In this document: positions 13,166 to 52,072 of the stretch, piece after piece
Layout: each line of letters opens with the position of its first letter
Position numbering within the stretch: the stretch's first letter is position 1
Origin: Nematostella vectensis
Lineage: Eukaryota; Cnidaria; Anthozoa; Actiniaria; Edwardsiidae
Length of the DNA: 64,000 nt
Reading direction: 5' to 3'
NCBI RefSeq assembly: GCF_932526225.1
Contig: NC_064034.1
Coordinates: 5,814,001 to 5,878,000, forward strand
Program-made: the position numbers and the translations under genes
The notes under the pieces: generated by a model
Databases searched by the model: none
The model's input: the letters and a program-made list of their open reading frames with translations, nothing else
Told to the model about the DNA's origin: nothing

Positions 13166-13735
13166 AGAATCGGCATGGGGGATTTCTGGTCCCTTGCAGA
13201 CTCAGAAGAAATTTTGACAGTGAAATACCTCATGGCTACAATCCAGAAAAGACTAGAAGACAAAGAATTTCAAAAATGGATGTCAGAGGTTATCTCTGGC
13301 GTTAGAAACGATTCCAGGCAAAAAAAAAAATTAAGAACTTACAGAATATTTAAGACTGATTATTCCCTGGAGGACTATCTTTTCCAAGTCACCAACTCTA
13401 ATCATAGAATAGCTTTAACAAAATTAAGATTAAGCAATCATAAGCTAGAAATAAAATAGTGCGCCATCAAACCTTATAAAGCCCCTGAAGAGCGAATTTG
13501 CGAATTATGCAAATCAGGAGTAGGAAACGAATAACATTTCCTTACCATTTGTCCAACTTTCAAAGAAAAAAGATATAAAGAGACAAACGGAAAGATCAAA
13601 TACAGTAGAATGACGTCACAAGATGCGTTCCTTTACCTTATAAGCTATCCAGGCAAAAATATTTCAATACAAAAAGCGATCGCAAAACACATCTATGAAT
13701 GTCTCTCCCTTAGGAACAGTATTATCTCTACATGA
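13166..13735 (+). pseudogene. 3' end of a decayed non-LTR (LINE) retrotransposon ORF2
   Basis: One reading frame, interrupted by stop codons at 13,457-13,459 and near 13,530, reads like the carboxy end of a LINE-type polyprotein: the segment LRTYRIFKTDYSLEDYLF, then HRIALTKLRLSNHKLEI, a zinc-knuckle-like C-x2-C (ICELC) and H-x4-C (HFLTIC), and finally a TGA at 13,733-13,735. Reverse transcriptase and endonuclease parts are absent, as expected for 5'-truncated LINE copies. The sequence after the stop resembles a LINE tail. The exact clade was not determined. Confidence 0.7.
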
Positions 13736-13814
13736 CTCAAAAAAAATATTGTGTTGTGTAGTGGTCTTACATAGTTAAAATTTATTGGGATTCCCAGTCG
13801 ATATACTCTTTGTA

Positions 13815-14108
13815 TAAGACCCCACTAAGACTGTCTGTCTGTCTTGCACATAGCTCGTCCTCCCCCCACCTCCAACTCTACCCCACTAAAACTGTCTGTC
13901 TTGCACATAGCTCGTCCACCCCCCCCCCCCTCCCCCCACCTCCAACTCTACCCCACTAAAACTGTCTGTCTGTCTGTCTTGCACATAGCTCTCCTACCCC
14001 CCTCCCCCCACCTCCAACTCTACCCCACTAAAACTGTCTATCTGTCTTGCACATAGCTCGTCCTCCCCCCCCCCCCCCTCCCCCAACCTCCAACTCTACC
14101 CCACTAAG
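13815..14108. repeat. C-rich tandem repeat (~60-75-bp units)
   Basis: Four to five units contain CCCCACTAAAACTGTCTGTC, then TTGCACATAGCTCGTCC, a variable poly-C run and CACCTCCAACTCTAC. The array follows directly from the LINE-like tail, so the first unit may be the retrotransposon's own 3' sequence. Confidence 0.8.
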
Positions 14109-14569
14109 ACACACGGGCTGAGGTGTTGTTATGCTCTTAGGTTCAGCTGTGTGTGGGCGAGTAATGATAAGTGGGGAGGGCATAATAACACGTTATGTGC
14201 ATTTCATGTTTTTTAACGTACAATATGGAGCGAATTCGTCATTAATTTTCGGCAAGCTAGACTCAATCTACGCCAACGTTGCCATTATGGAAACTTGTGT
14301 CGAAGTCGAAAGTGGAGAGAGTGATCATCGTCCTCATTTTGAGCGTAAAGCAACTATTCACTTAACTAGATATTTCAATAACCTCTATAATGATTAATAC
14401 TTGGGATCTCGACAACAGTGTGGGAAAAAATTTAAGTTTAACAACTTTTTTATAAGTTTCGACTTTACTTGTTTCACTGTATTTAGATATTTCCTCGCTA
14501 CCTGTGCATCTCAAACAGAGAGGGCATACAACGAGCCCCCCTTCACGAAACACGTTTAAATGGCATATT

Positions 14570-15548
14570 TCGTCCTTTGAATATGTTCTGATGCCGAAAA
14601 TATCAATTTTAAAAGTTGCTGGGGGAAAATTATCTGTTCCTTTTTTCCCAGGAGGGACCATTCCTTTTTTTTCCATCCAGCAGTGGTTAGGCATTTAGCA
14701 AATGAATAATTGACCGTATACCCAACCGATCGGGTCGATTTTTTCCCGAAGCATCCGTTCTAGCGCTCCAAAAAAATATTCCCAGCAACCGAGTTTTCCG
14801 AAATATTAGAGCCCCCAGTTTTTCCAGCAACCGATGGACCTAGTATCTTCCCAGCCGACAAAAAAAAAAAAAAAAAAAAAAAAACGGGCTGCGGAACAGA
14901 TCCTTTTTGTGCCCTAAAACAGTCTATTTCAAACTACGTATCTCCACTACGTAATGCTTTAAAATATCAACATTGTCCCCCCTCTCGAAGGCAGAGGCTG
15001 AAAATCTTTAGTTGACTTGCTTCTCATGCTCACTACATTACGAATATATACAGATGTGGGAAATTAGGTGCAATTTGACACCATAAAAAGGCATATGTCT
15101 TTGTCTTTCAGGTAAGGGCAATGGGTTTAAAAATAATTCGTCTTACTTTCTGCCTGCAGACCTATGGTCCTTTGTTTTTACATGCCTTGTTGAGGAATCA
15201 ATAATTCTAAAAATAACATAAGAGAGATGGCAGCACAAACTTAGTATCGAACATGCTGTATGCTGTGCGGACAGACAAGAGATTTGCAGGGAGAAAGCGC
15301 AACATGGTAATCGGGCACCTATCCGCACTGCAGGTTGCAGAGAAAAAAAGCATCTGGAGCGACAAGAGATGCTTTGGGAAAAATTTCGTCCCGATCGGTT
15401 GGGTAAACGGGCAATTATTCATCTGCTAAAATGCCTAACCACTGCTGGCTGGGAAGAAAGGAATGGTCCGCTCCTGGGAAAACCAATAACAGATAATTTT
15501 TTTCTCCAGCAACTTTTAAAATGGATATTTTCGACATCAGTAGAACCG
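14570..15548. mobile_element. Inverted-repeat (foldback-like) element, ~200-bp arms
   Basis: Positions about 14,570-14,772 and 15,352-15,548 are inverted copies of each other over roughly 200 bp. Shared landmarks are AAAATATC, TTTTAAAAGTTGCTGG, GGACCATTCC, CAGTGGTTAGGCATTT, GAATAATTG and ACCCAACCGATCGGG. The ~580 bp between them holds a long poly-A run (about 14,860-14,884) and no coding sequence. The element looks like a non-autonomous foldback or long-TIR element. No target duplication was identified. Confidence 0.75.
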
Positions 15549-15719
15549 ACAACAAGGAAACATATCTACCGAAAAGCTTTGCACTGGACAACCAGCAAGA
15601 AAATAAACTCAGAGTAGTAGTTTTTTTTATTAATTTCTGGCTAAATTTCCCGTACCGTGAGCTTGTGAGGCGGTATAAGGGATTGCTAGATAAAGCATAT
15701 GCGCTACGAATGCAACCGA

Positions 15720-16000
15720 AAAAATAGTGGGATCTCCTAGCTCTCTGCATGATCGACAGCTTCGCACTGCCCATAAACAGGATTTTTCTTGGGGGGGGGA
15801 CAATAATTCCTGGGGGAGGGAGTTCTCTGATAAAAATCTGACAATGCCTTTGCAGTATCTCCACGGGACGTTTATTGTCGGATTTGGCTACATACCAGAG
15901 TGGGTTTTGCCTACAAATAATGGCACGTCTATTGAGAACTGAAAGTGGTCCTTTGGCTGTTGTGGGGGGGGGGGGGGGGGGGGGGGTGCGCTCGCACCTG
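15720..16000. repeat. Copy of the CAGGCCCGT-type MITE (degenerate)
   Basis: The stretch reading CACGGGACGTTTATTGTCGG, GGATTTGGCTACATACCAGA, then AACTGAAAGTGG and a 25-nt poly-G run near 15,963-15,987 matches, inverted, the better preserved element at 32,514-32,802. The proline/glycine-rich ORFs overlapping it come from the poly-G run. Confidence 0.65.
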
Positions 16001-18100
16001 AAATTGGAGCCAAAAGTGTCCACGATGAAGATATATAAGTGTAGAACTGACCAGGAACTAGCTCACTAAACGCACAGAGAAGAGACTTCATGACATACCC
16101 ACCGCGGAAACAGAGACATCTTGACATGTGCACTGCATATGTGACCCCATGAGCCGCACAGGTAATACAAGACTAAATGAAGAGACCATGTGGAACAACC
16201 CTAGGAATACTATTCATGATGATTCGAGGGTGGAGTGAGCTCCCTCCAGGTGAACAAGTGGTAGACCTCACCTTATGGGAAGGTAGGCTTCTTACATATG
16301 CGGCAATGGCAGGGCGACCGTTAACTTTAGTACCAAGAAGTATAAAAGCATGCCAGTCTCATGGCAAATGAGCCAAGAGTATAATAAAGTGAGCTCCCCC
16401 TATATGTTGTAGAAGTGTACACAAATTACATATGTATACTGTAAGTACAGACTCTAGAGTTAGTAATATATGCGGCAAGGGTGAAAATACTGTAGTAATG
16501 CGGGGTGAGTCAGACCTAGGGGAACGCCTTAATTGGGTGTGCACAAGAGTAATGCTTTTTCAGTCTGTTATATACTTTTAAAGCTGAAGTACACTTCATT
16601 GTTTCCATCCTTCGAGTATCAAACATTTACCTCTCGGATGCAGAACCTTATAGCGCCTTTGATTCCATGAGCAGTGTTGTTTTGATTTGATTCGCCGTTG
16701 TAATGACGACGTGGGAGGTGTGAGCTCTTCATGAGCGGACACAGCGCCCCCGCATCACCCACTTCGTTGGCTGTCAATCACGTGACTAGTCCCATCTCTT
16801 CCCACGCGTAATATGACTATTGTTCTGGAGCCCAGGCCCCCTCCCACGCGGTGCAGTCATCCTATCAGAGTTAAAGGCGCTAAACAATATGGTTCGCTCG
16901 AGGTTCTCGTATTAACCTACACTTGTTTTATTAAAACTTAAAAGATAACAGTTCGCCTTCAGTAGGCAAGGGTATGTGATGCGATAGTATCATACCGTAG
17001 GACATTTGTGCACGACAAAATATAGTCGACCTGAGTGCGCAGAAGAGGTGCGCAGTAGCTATTCGGCAGGATGTTCTCTGAGGGTAGGTTGAAAACATTT
17101 GGATGTTGACAACGAATACATCAAATACGTGCAATTGAGAGTCATTCGAATATTTATGTCGTTAACACCAGCTTTAGAATAAAACATTGGTGAAAACCGG
17201 GCATCTATATTATCGGAGTAATTACCATTCGTGACTAGTGATGTTTCTGGGCCATTAAATGGAAAACTAATGTCAACATGAATAATTTAAAACGGGCGCC
17301 TGATACCTAAAATGTTGTATTTAGGTTCCGTCGCAATATTATAGGTGATATATATTCTCTCGCGTTCAAATTGAATTAGAATGTTTGAAAGGTTTATGCA
17401 GTAAAGCCAAGTACTTGTAATTGATATAGGTTGCACCTGAATGGAAAGAGGAAAAAAGCGAATTTGCGCTGTTATGTTTGTAGGAGCTCTCTTTGAATTA
17501 TATGTAATACGGTTACTCTCAAGAGATGATAGACTTCCAGTATACAAACCTGACTATGTAATGTGGCCAGTACTTTTACTTTTTTTTTGCATATGTTATG
17601 TTCATATCGACTTAAGGGGGCAACTTTAATAACCAAACATTTTCGCCATGTTTTATATTTCCATAACTAATCAGCATTATCTCAGGGGATACAGTGCACA
17701 TCGCTAAGCCTGCAAAACTGGTGAAAATATTGTAATCGCGAGCCGCATATCTGCTGCGAATAATACTCAATTCCAATGTGTTCTTTTGCTTTGTTAGTTG
17801 CGTGACACGGTTGGGCACCTTTGTCACTGGTTACTATAGTAATACATTGTCTGGCCGTACCCCCCGGCGTCCGCTAAAGATCACGCAAATCCGATTGTAA
17901 CACTTTGATCATCAAATTCCCGTATGTACGTAGCAAAAGGTCTAAGATCTGGCGGAGGAATTTCTATAAACAAGGATTAATGATGTGTGTGATTGTGGCT
18001 AGTTATTGACATGATGGCTCATCGAGTCGTATGCAAACTTGGTCTACTACGAAAACCGAGCTAGGGTAGCTTCATCATTATGGACTCAAACGGTCAGTGC
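16001..18100. other. Upstream region of the calcium-channel gene, no gene recognised
   Basis: About 2 kb without recognisable coding sequence. It should hold the distal promoter of the downstream channel gene, but I see no decisive TATA box or initiator, and upstream untranslated exons cannot be excluded. Confidence 0.4.
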
Positions 18101-18150
18101 TGGCGAAGTTTTAGCGGGGCGCTTTGAAGCCGGCCAGCGCAACTCATCGA

Positions 18151-18188
18151 ATGCTGTACTGAACATGCACCTCGTATTCATTCACTGA
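18151..18188 (+). promoter_or_regulatory. Two short upstream ORFs in the presumed 5' leader
   Basis: ATG at 18,151 is followed after two codons by TGA (18,160-18,162). ATG at 18,165 opens a seven-codon frame ending at TGA 18,186-18,188. Both lie 120-160 bp before the channel start. If they are in the transcript they could reduce translation of the main frame, whose own ATG context (C at -3) is not strong. The transcription start is unknown. Confidence 0.35.
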
Positions 18189-18308
18189 TTTCATCTCGAT
18201 TTTTAAGTTAGCCGCAGCGACTTCGACTCTTGCAGCCGTTATACAGTACTAACTAACCGGGTGCTTTTCAATCCGCCAGTCTATAGCCGAGAGCAGCCGT
18301 CCGCTCCG

Positions 18309-45991
<27,683 letters not shown>

Positions 45992-47158
45992 TGATTGAAT
46001 AGATAACTATTTTTTATTGATATTGCATAGAAGCCACGTCATCTGAAGCCCGTTATTTGACAAAGGTTACGGGTAGTATCTGAAGGAAGTTCTCTCGCCA
46101 CGCGCAAGAACAATTCGTGAATTGGAGGAGAGATTTACTTACGGGTGAGGTGATAGAAGCAGCAAAACAAGAAGCATCAGACAAATATCTATGTTGCCCA
46201 GGTACAATTTTACAAGAATATTTTGATACAAAAAAGTCACAAAAAGCACTCCGCGAAAACTACAAGTGAAAGAATCCTGCCATTGACAGTCAGTCCACAG
46301 GTCTATAGCTATTGTCATGTGGACGAATTTGGTTGATAGTATAAATTGATCTTGACTAATTTCTTTTACATTGGTTCTTTTTTATGTCACGTAATTTATT
46401 TTTTGGCCCGCCAAGCTTTACGGCAAATAAGCCAAAGGAAAGAGGAAATCGGTATACATACACGTACACGACATAGATGAAATATTTTCAATTAATATAT
46501 CATATATACATTATTTATTTGCTTTTTGGCGATAGAGCATAATACCATACAATAGTTTCCTTTGCTTTGCTATTTGTTTGCGAAGCATTTAGTATTTGTT
46601 TTCAAAAGAAAAGTTGCGACTAATGTTAAATTTATGTCGATCCTCCCTTGAGACGCAGACGAATAGCGGTGTCATATTTATTTTATTAGTCTATTGATAG
46701 TTCACAGATAGCGGGTAGGAATTTGTTAGCACGTTTTATTGAGAACCCGTCGCCACGACAAAATAGATTTGTAGATTTGCATTTAAAAATCATTTAAATC
46801 ACTTAAATTCCAAGAACCTTAGTTATTGTAAAAGAACTGAAAATATATAATACATATTTTATTTGTGCGTTCCTTGGAAATGCCCTCGGACGCTTCTATG
46901 AACTTGTAGAATCGAGTTTGTATGGCATTCCAAACTAAGAAGGCTCGGAAGAAAAATATTTTTGTAGCCAATATTTATTCTCTAGACTAACGATAGAGTC
47001 GAGAAGACGTAGAGATGAGATTTTTTTTTATTGTAGAGGAATTTCCTACTTGGCTGTACATACGAATAAATTTTCTACCATTTCAGATAGGTGCCTTAGC
47101 TAGGGCCATATGATATTAGATTGTTTTAAGATATAAAAATGGAACGGTATACAATAAA
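45992..47158 (+). terminator. CaV1 3' UTR and candidate polyadenylation signal
   Basis: AT-rich sequence after the stop without other coding signal. AATAAA at 47,153-47,158 is the best placed candidate poly(A) signal and would give a 3' UTR of about 1.2 kb. Nearer alternatives cannot be excluded. Confidence 0.45.
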
Positions 47159-47204
47159 GTTATTTTGCACAAATGAGAAAATCGTTCAAGTGTGGTGGTT
47201 TCTC

Positions 47205-47355
47205 CTACCCTCCTCCTCATGAATCTCAAAGAGCAGAAAAAGGATTGGGTTTCCTGTGGAAAAAAACAACGGAAGTGACAAACCGGAAGCGCAATTTCGC
47301 CACAGGTAACCCATTCTTTTCGTTCTTTTCAATAGGAATTGCCTGCGGAGAAGGC
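47205..47355. repeat. Imperfect palindrome (possible short MITE)
   Basis: GGATTGGGTTTCCTGTGG on the left and CCACAGGTAACCCATTC on the right are inverted, with weaker outer similarity (TTTCTCCTACC against GGAGAAGGC). Short and diverged. Confidence 0.35.
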
Positions 47356-47420
47356 TAGGTTTGTCCATTATTCTTTCAAGGCACTGCGGGGGAAAAATGC
47401 ATCAGGATTGGGTATACATC

Positions 47421-47507
47421 TTCTACCCTTATCTTCGGAATAAACACACATACACACAAATACATGGAGAACATTGTATTTCGACCTTGTAAGCGACTAA
47501 GATACAT
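47421..47507. repeat. Split direct repeat A, copy 1
   Basis: 87 bp beginning TTCTACCCTTATCTTCGGAA and ending GCGACTAAGATACAT, repeated at 51,160-51,246. It forms the left edge of the retrotransposon. Confidence 0.9.
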
Positions 47508-47768
47508 TCTTATTACTTACAAAATTCAGAAATAAATAATTAACTTTCTAAATGCTAAAGGTTCTTAAATAAACGATAAAATAAAATACTGAAATCTTCG
47601 TACACGCCAAAACAAGAGCCCTAAACGCAGCACTTATAAGTATAAATAATTGAAATAAATGATAACAAAAATTCAGAGAAGTGCCAGGGAGGCCAGGAAA
47701 AACCCCCGAGGAAACCTGGACTGGGGCCAAGACACAAACTCTACTTCCCCAGTAAAGACAAAATGTAC

Positions 47769-48781
47769 TTAAATTCCTAACGAATTAGTAATTTGTAATA
47801 GTTCTGAAGCGTCGTGCTTGATGTATCTAAATTTTGATGCAAGGAATCGCCATCCGACGTGTTTATCTATTAATTCCTTGTTAAGAAGGCAACAAGCAGG
47901 ATTCGAGGCTGCTCCTGACCTTAAACTATGCAGCCCAAACGCATTAACATCGGAAACGAGAGGGCTTAGGAATTTTTTAAATTCAACTCTAATGGTTGAA
48001 TAGGAAACGCCCTTACTGTCATGGAAACGCTCTTTAGACTTAGACTTAATTATTCTCCTAATTAAAGGAGACAAATTATCTTTCTGAGGCAGAGCACTTA
48101 GAAGCCTTTCTGTGATGGCTACCGGATTTTGATTTTGTGATTTTGTTAGATCTACTAATGAATATAGAATGGCCTTCTCTAAATTGGTCATTTTTCCTTT
48201 TAGGAACTTGGATTAACATATGATCATCCTTGATAGTGATATCTGATACTTTTATCTTAAGTAGCTCGTCTGCACGGAGGAAACCAGCATAGCCGACAAA
48301 AACAATAAATAGGAAAAGTAATACCGCTAGACTAACATAAGCTTGATAAAAACTAGCAATGTCTCTAACAATATTTAAAGAAATAGGTTCTTTTGGCTTT
48401 ACTGGCCTGGCTAATCTACGTTTTGCAGCCTCCAACGCAGGTTTTAACAAGAGGGTGTTCTGTCGGCAGCGTCTGTAATCCCGCTAGCTTGTGCATCCAT
48501 GTAATACCGTAGGCAACGCCCTCCACACTCGAGATTCCGACGCCTTTCTCTTCAGCAGATCTGGTCAACTCCGTAAGGAACAATGCTACGTGAAGTGGTT
48601 TGGCTGGTAGTGGTTTAACGTCAAACTTGGAGAGAGCCCATGCCCGCCATCTCATCCAACCTGTGTGGTACTTGCGCACTGTTGACTCAGCCTTGGCACC
48701 GGGAAGTAGATCAACGAGGCCGGGCAATGACTGCTGAAGACCAATGTCCTTTGGCATGTCTAATATCGAATACCCTTCCAT
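47769..48781 (-). pseudogene. Tyrosine recombinase of the retrotransposon (frameshifted)
   Basis: Three minus-strand frames together cover a recombinase: 48,781-48,416 (N-terminal SAM-like part, STVRKYHTGWMRWRAWA), 48,450-48,076 (GYAGFLRADELLKIKVSDI with the first catalytic Arg) and 48,191-47,769 (HSLRSGAASN with His-x2-Arg, HVGWR, and RYIKHD with the candidate nucleophile Tyr). All RHRY catalytic positions are visible, but two frame changes separate them. The enzyme would integrate a circular DNA copy without a target duplication. Confidence 0.85.
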
Positions 48782-49159
48782 AATATCTGAAAGAAACTGA
48801 AAAACTCACAGCATGTGTAGCGACGCATTAATATAATGCGTCCGTCCTTACACCCAAATGGTGATACAGACACCTAAATGGTGATACAGACACCTAAATG
48901 GTGATACGCAAACAGCGTAAGTAAACAACAACTGAAATACCAAACCAAAAAAGGTCCCTGCGCATTCACCGCATTGTTAACGTAAGTGGTTATAGTACTC
49001 TCATATTGCACACCTCAATGGTTCTTGCACATCCCCGCATTATGTACACCTAAATGGTGATTGTGTTAGTTCCACATTCACGCTTAAATGATGAAAAATA
49101 GAGATAAATTCATGCACCAACTGGTGATAGGCCTGAAACGAGTGGCTAAATGGAAAAAT

Positions 49160-51122
49160 CTAAGCGAAGCGCGATATATTAAAAGAGGGACAGCCCGAAA
49201 AAACGGAGCGTTTGTGCTTGTACGCGACGGCCTGACCTTCAATTAAGAGATCTTCTATTCTAGGTAATACAAATACTTCCGTCCCGTAAGACTTGAACTT
49301 CAAGGCTGATGAATGCAAGAAAGGCCCAAAAAGGCTAGAGGGCCACTCAGGAATTATAAGTGTTCCCTGACCCTTACAACTCTGAAGCTTTCTGATAGTC
49401 GGGACGATAAGGCTGACAGGTGGACAGAGCCAGTTATTATTGCAAGTCCAGTCCTGTGCAAATGCATCGACGCCTGCACTCCCGGGTGAAGCGAACCTGG
49501 AATTATAACATGTTGGCTTGGTATTATAGGCCGATGCAAATCGATCAATTGTGTGAGGACCCCATTTCGCATCGAGAACCCTGAAAACCGATTGATTTAC
49601 GGACCAGTCATCTTTGTCAACAAATCGACTTAATAGATCAGCACGCCGATTGTACTCGCGAGGGATCCATTCAACCTCTAACGAAATACCATTCTGGAGA
49701 CAAATGTCAAAAATGTTCAATGCAATCTGTTGAAGCTCTGGAGAAGGACTACCGATAGAAATAATTCTGGCCGCGCCTTGATTGTCGGTGAATACTTTGG
49801 CTTTCTTATTGCGCAGTTGCTCAATATAAGAAAGACACACGTAGTCGACCGCCTTAAGCTCTCTGTAGGTTGAGCTCCGGCCGATATCTTCTTCCGTAAA
49901 TAGACCGCTGACCGGTGCACCGTCAAGAGTAGCTGTATATCCGCCATAACCTGTTTCACTGGCGTCTGTAAACAAAAGCATGCAAGATGTAGAAGGGGAA
50001 GTAATACGATAACCATTGAAGCAGTCTATGTTAGTATACCAAAAACTAAGCTCCTCCTTAAGGCTTGGCGTAAAACGAACTATAGAATCCCATGATGATC
50101 TTGACTCATTAGTATGATACATCTGACGAGTTAACAATCGCGAGATAGGCCCGACAGCTAACGCGCATGACATTACGGTACCAGCGATCCTAGCAAGGAA
50201 TCTGTGAGAACAATAACCATCCGAAAGAGCAGCATCCAGGAAACCTTTAACTTTTTTATCCGGAATAAATATTCAAAGCTATTCATAGCTATTGTATCAA
50301 TAACAAATCCGATCCATTCTCCCGCTTGCATAGGAACCCAATGAGATTTATCCATGTTACAGAGCAAACCTGAAGATTCGAGATCTTTGCGCTGAATAGT
50401 ACTAGCCACTTGAACCGATAACTTGTCTGGCTGGCTACCCAAACCGTCGTCCAAATATAAAAAAACTCACGTGTCCCATAGAGCGCCACCTTTTGACCAA
50501 AGGACGGAGAAATTTGGTGAAACAAAAACATGCAGAGCTCAAGCCAAATGGCAAAACGGTAAACTTAAAATATCTACGAGTGCCATCACTGAACACCCAA
50601 GAAAACCCCAGATATTGCTGATGTTCTTCATCTATATCAACATGATGATAACCGGATTTTAAATCCCATGTAAAGAACCAATTTTCCTCTTCTATGACCT
50701 GTGATAATGAACGTAAATCTTCATACTTAAATATTTGTTTCACTAGGTACCCATTAACATGTCTCAGATCGATAACTAGACGAAGTTTTTTCCCTTCCGC
50801 AACGGTTAAGGGATTAACGCAATACGGTGCTTTATCATGCTCAACTATGGTTGCTAAGCAACTCATAAATGGCTTTTGAAACAAAATCTTTGTTTCTTAA
50901 AGACGACAAATTATTGTTCGAAAAACAACGAGGAGGGTACATACCGAAAGGCAAGCGATAACCCATTTCAATCATTCTAAGAACAAATTCTGGAGCATCA
51001 ATCGTGTCACGCCAAAAATTGACAGCTCGTTTTACACGACCCTTAACCGTTTCACTTGTACACCTTGTACACCAACACTTGTACGCAAACAATAGATTCC
51101 TTACGAAACGTGCAGAATACAA
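49160..51122 (-). pseudogene. Reverse transcriptase-RNase H of the retrotransposon (frameshifted)
   Basis: Minus-strand pieces at 51,122-50,841, 50,884-50,435, 50,454-50,173 and 50,173-49,160 carry, in order, RLVIDLRHVNGYL, TWDLKSGYHHVDI (catalytic Asp), FTVLPFGLSSACFCFTKF, then the catalytic motif residues DDG at the start of the third piece. The fourth holds RNase H with FTDASETGYGGY, STYRELKAV, FTDNQGAARI and REYNRRADLLSRF. Motif spacing is normal, but the pieces lie in different frames. The protein would copy element RNA into DNA and remove the template. Confidence 0.85.
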
Positions 51123-51246
51123 ATAACTGCTAAACTGCGTTACCGCAGTTATTTATTTATTCTACCCTTATCTTCGGAATAAACACACATACACACAAAT
51201 ACATGGAGAACATTGTATTTCGACCTTGTAAGCGACTAAGATACAT
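51113..51246. repeat. Internal BA junction of the split direct repeats
   Basis: Repeat B (51,113-51,164) overlaps repeat A (51,160-51,246) by TTCTA. A further 30-bp sequence (ACTTGTACACCTTGTACACC...) at 51,054-51,083 matches 51,991-52,020 but is separated from B by 29 bp here. The composite equals what is obtained by joining the right end of the element to its left end at TTCTA. Confidence 0.85.
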
Positions 51247-51858
51247 CCGAAGCCTGATAAAGCAGTAGTAGTTGTAAAAAATTACTTATCTGATAACACG
51301 GCCCAAGTCTTCGGGTATTGCTGACGATGGACCCGGAACTGATGACGTTGGTCGAAGCAGTAGCCCTTGATTGAGGTCTTGTCCTTAAGAACTTCTCCCT
51401 TCGCTGGCGTAGCTTATCCTTCTGCTTTTTCTCTGCGCGTTTCTCGGATCGGTAAAGCCGCTTTTCATCATCCGTATCAGACGCTAGGTCGTCCGAAATG
51501 TACTCGTTCCGGTGGCCCAACCAAACTCGCTCTTTTCATCGATGATGATTTTTATCCTCTTCCTGACTAGCTCTGTGCCTTCCAGAATCCGTCGTTTTGC
51601 TGTTTCTATAGAACGCGTTTCAATATTCGCAGCTGCGTCCTCGAGCTTCTCCATAACCTGCGCGCAGTGATCCAGTTGCGGTTGATTTCCTTTTGATTTA
51701 CAAGTAAAGGACTCCCTTTTTGCCTTGAGCATAGCCCGTTCTACGCGTGTTCCGTTTTTCTCTGATAAGGCTTTCGCAAATGTACTAAGCTTTTCATCGA
51801 TCAATTGCGAAAATTGCAGAAGGGATGGAGTGGAAACATCTTCCTTTGAGTCGGGCAT
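51236..51858 (-). pseudogene. Gag-like ORF of the retrotransposon (frameshifted, truncated)
   Basis: Frame 51,858-51,484 (MPDSKEDVSTPSLLQFSQLI, then a lysine-rich helical region) continues in frame 51,520-51,236 (NEYISDDLASDTDDEKRLYR, EKRAEKKQKDKLRQRREKFL). It reads LGPCYQ, where a CCHC zinc knuckle would be expected, and then runs into repeat A and stops. The rest of the knuckle is missing. Confidence 0.75.
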
Positions 51859-52020
51859 TTTCGAAGTTTAGTCTTTCCACTGAAGTTTAGTCTCGTCGCT
51901 TACGTGTCGAGAGCCGAAGAACGAACATGACAAATTCACGCTATTTATACCAAATACACAGCGTGAATTACACACATACCAACACTATGCACTTGCACAC
52001 CTTGTACACCAACACTTGTA

Positions 52021-52072
52021 CAGAATACAAATAACTGCTAAACTGCGTTACCGCAGTTATTTATTTATTCTA
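52021..52072. repeat. Split direct repeat B, copy 2 (right end)
   Basis: 52 bp, beginning CAGAATACAAATAACTGC and ending TTATTTATTCTA. It contains a 7-bp-stem hairpin (AACTGCG/CGCAGTT) and equals 51,113-51,164. It forms the right edge of the retrotransposon. Confidence 0.9.

Larger units (their letters stand above)
47421..52072 (-). mobile_element. Decayed DIRS/Ngaro-like tyrosine-recombinase retrotransposon
   Basis: On the minus strand the order is gag-like ORF, reverse transcriptase, RNase H, tyrosine recombinase. Split direct repeats are present: an 87-bp repeat A at 47,421-47,507 and 51,160-51,246 (only trivial differences seen) and a 52-bp repeat B at 51,113-51,164 and 52,021-52,072, giving the + strand order A-body-BA-gag-B. 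No aspartic protease, integrase or LTRs are seen, and no methyltransferase, which favours a Ngaro/PAT-like type over DIRS proper. Several frameshifts and a broken gag show it is no longer autonomous. The end repeat B contains the hairpin AACTGCGTTACCGCAGTT. Confidence 0.88.

Noticed and set aside
15415-16023. 202-aa minus-strand ORF
   Set aside because: It spans a foldback arm and a poly-G MITE; the proline run comes from the homopolymer.
18261-18308. GTG-initiated upstream extension of the channel frame
   Set aside because: No ATG; ATG 18309 is the first eukaryotic start in frame and a stop precedes the region.
46030-46210. Possible extra 3' exon of the channel after 45,991
   Set aside because: An acceptor-like AG is present, but no reading is supported by family similarity and no good donor in exon 48 was found.
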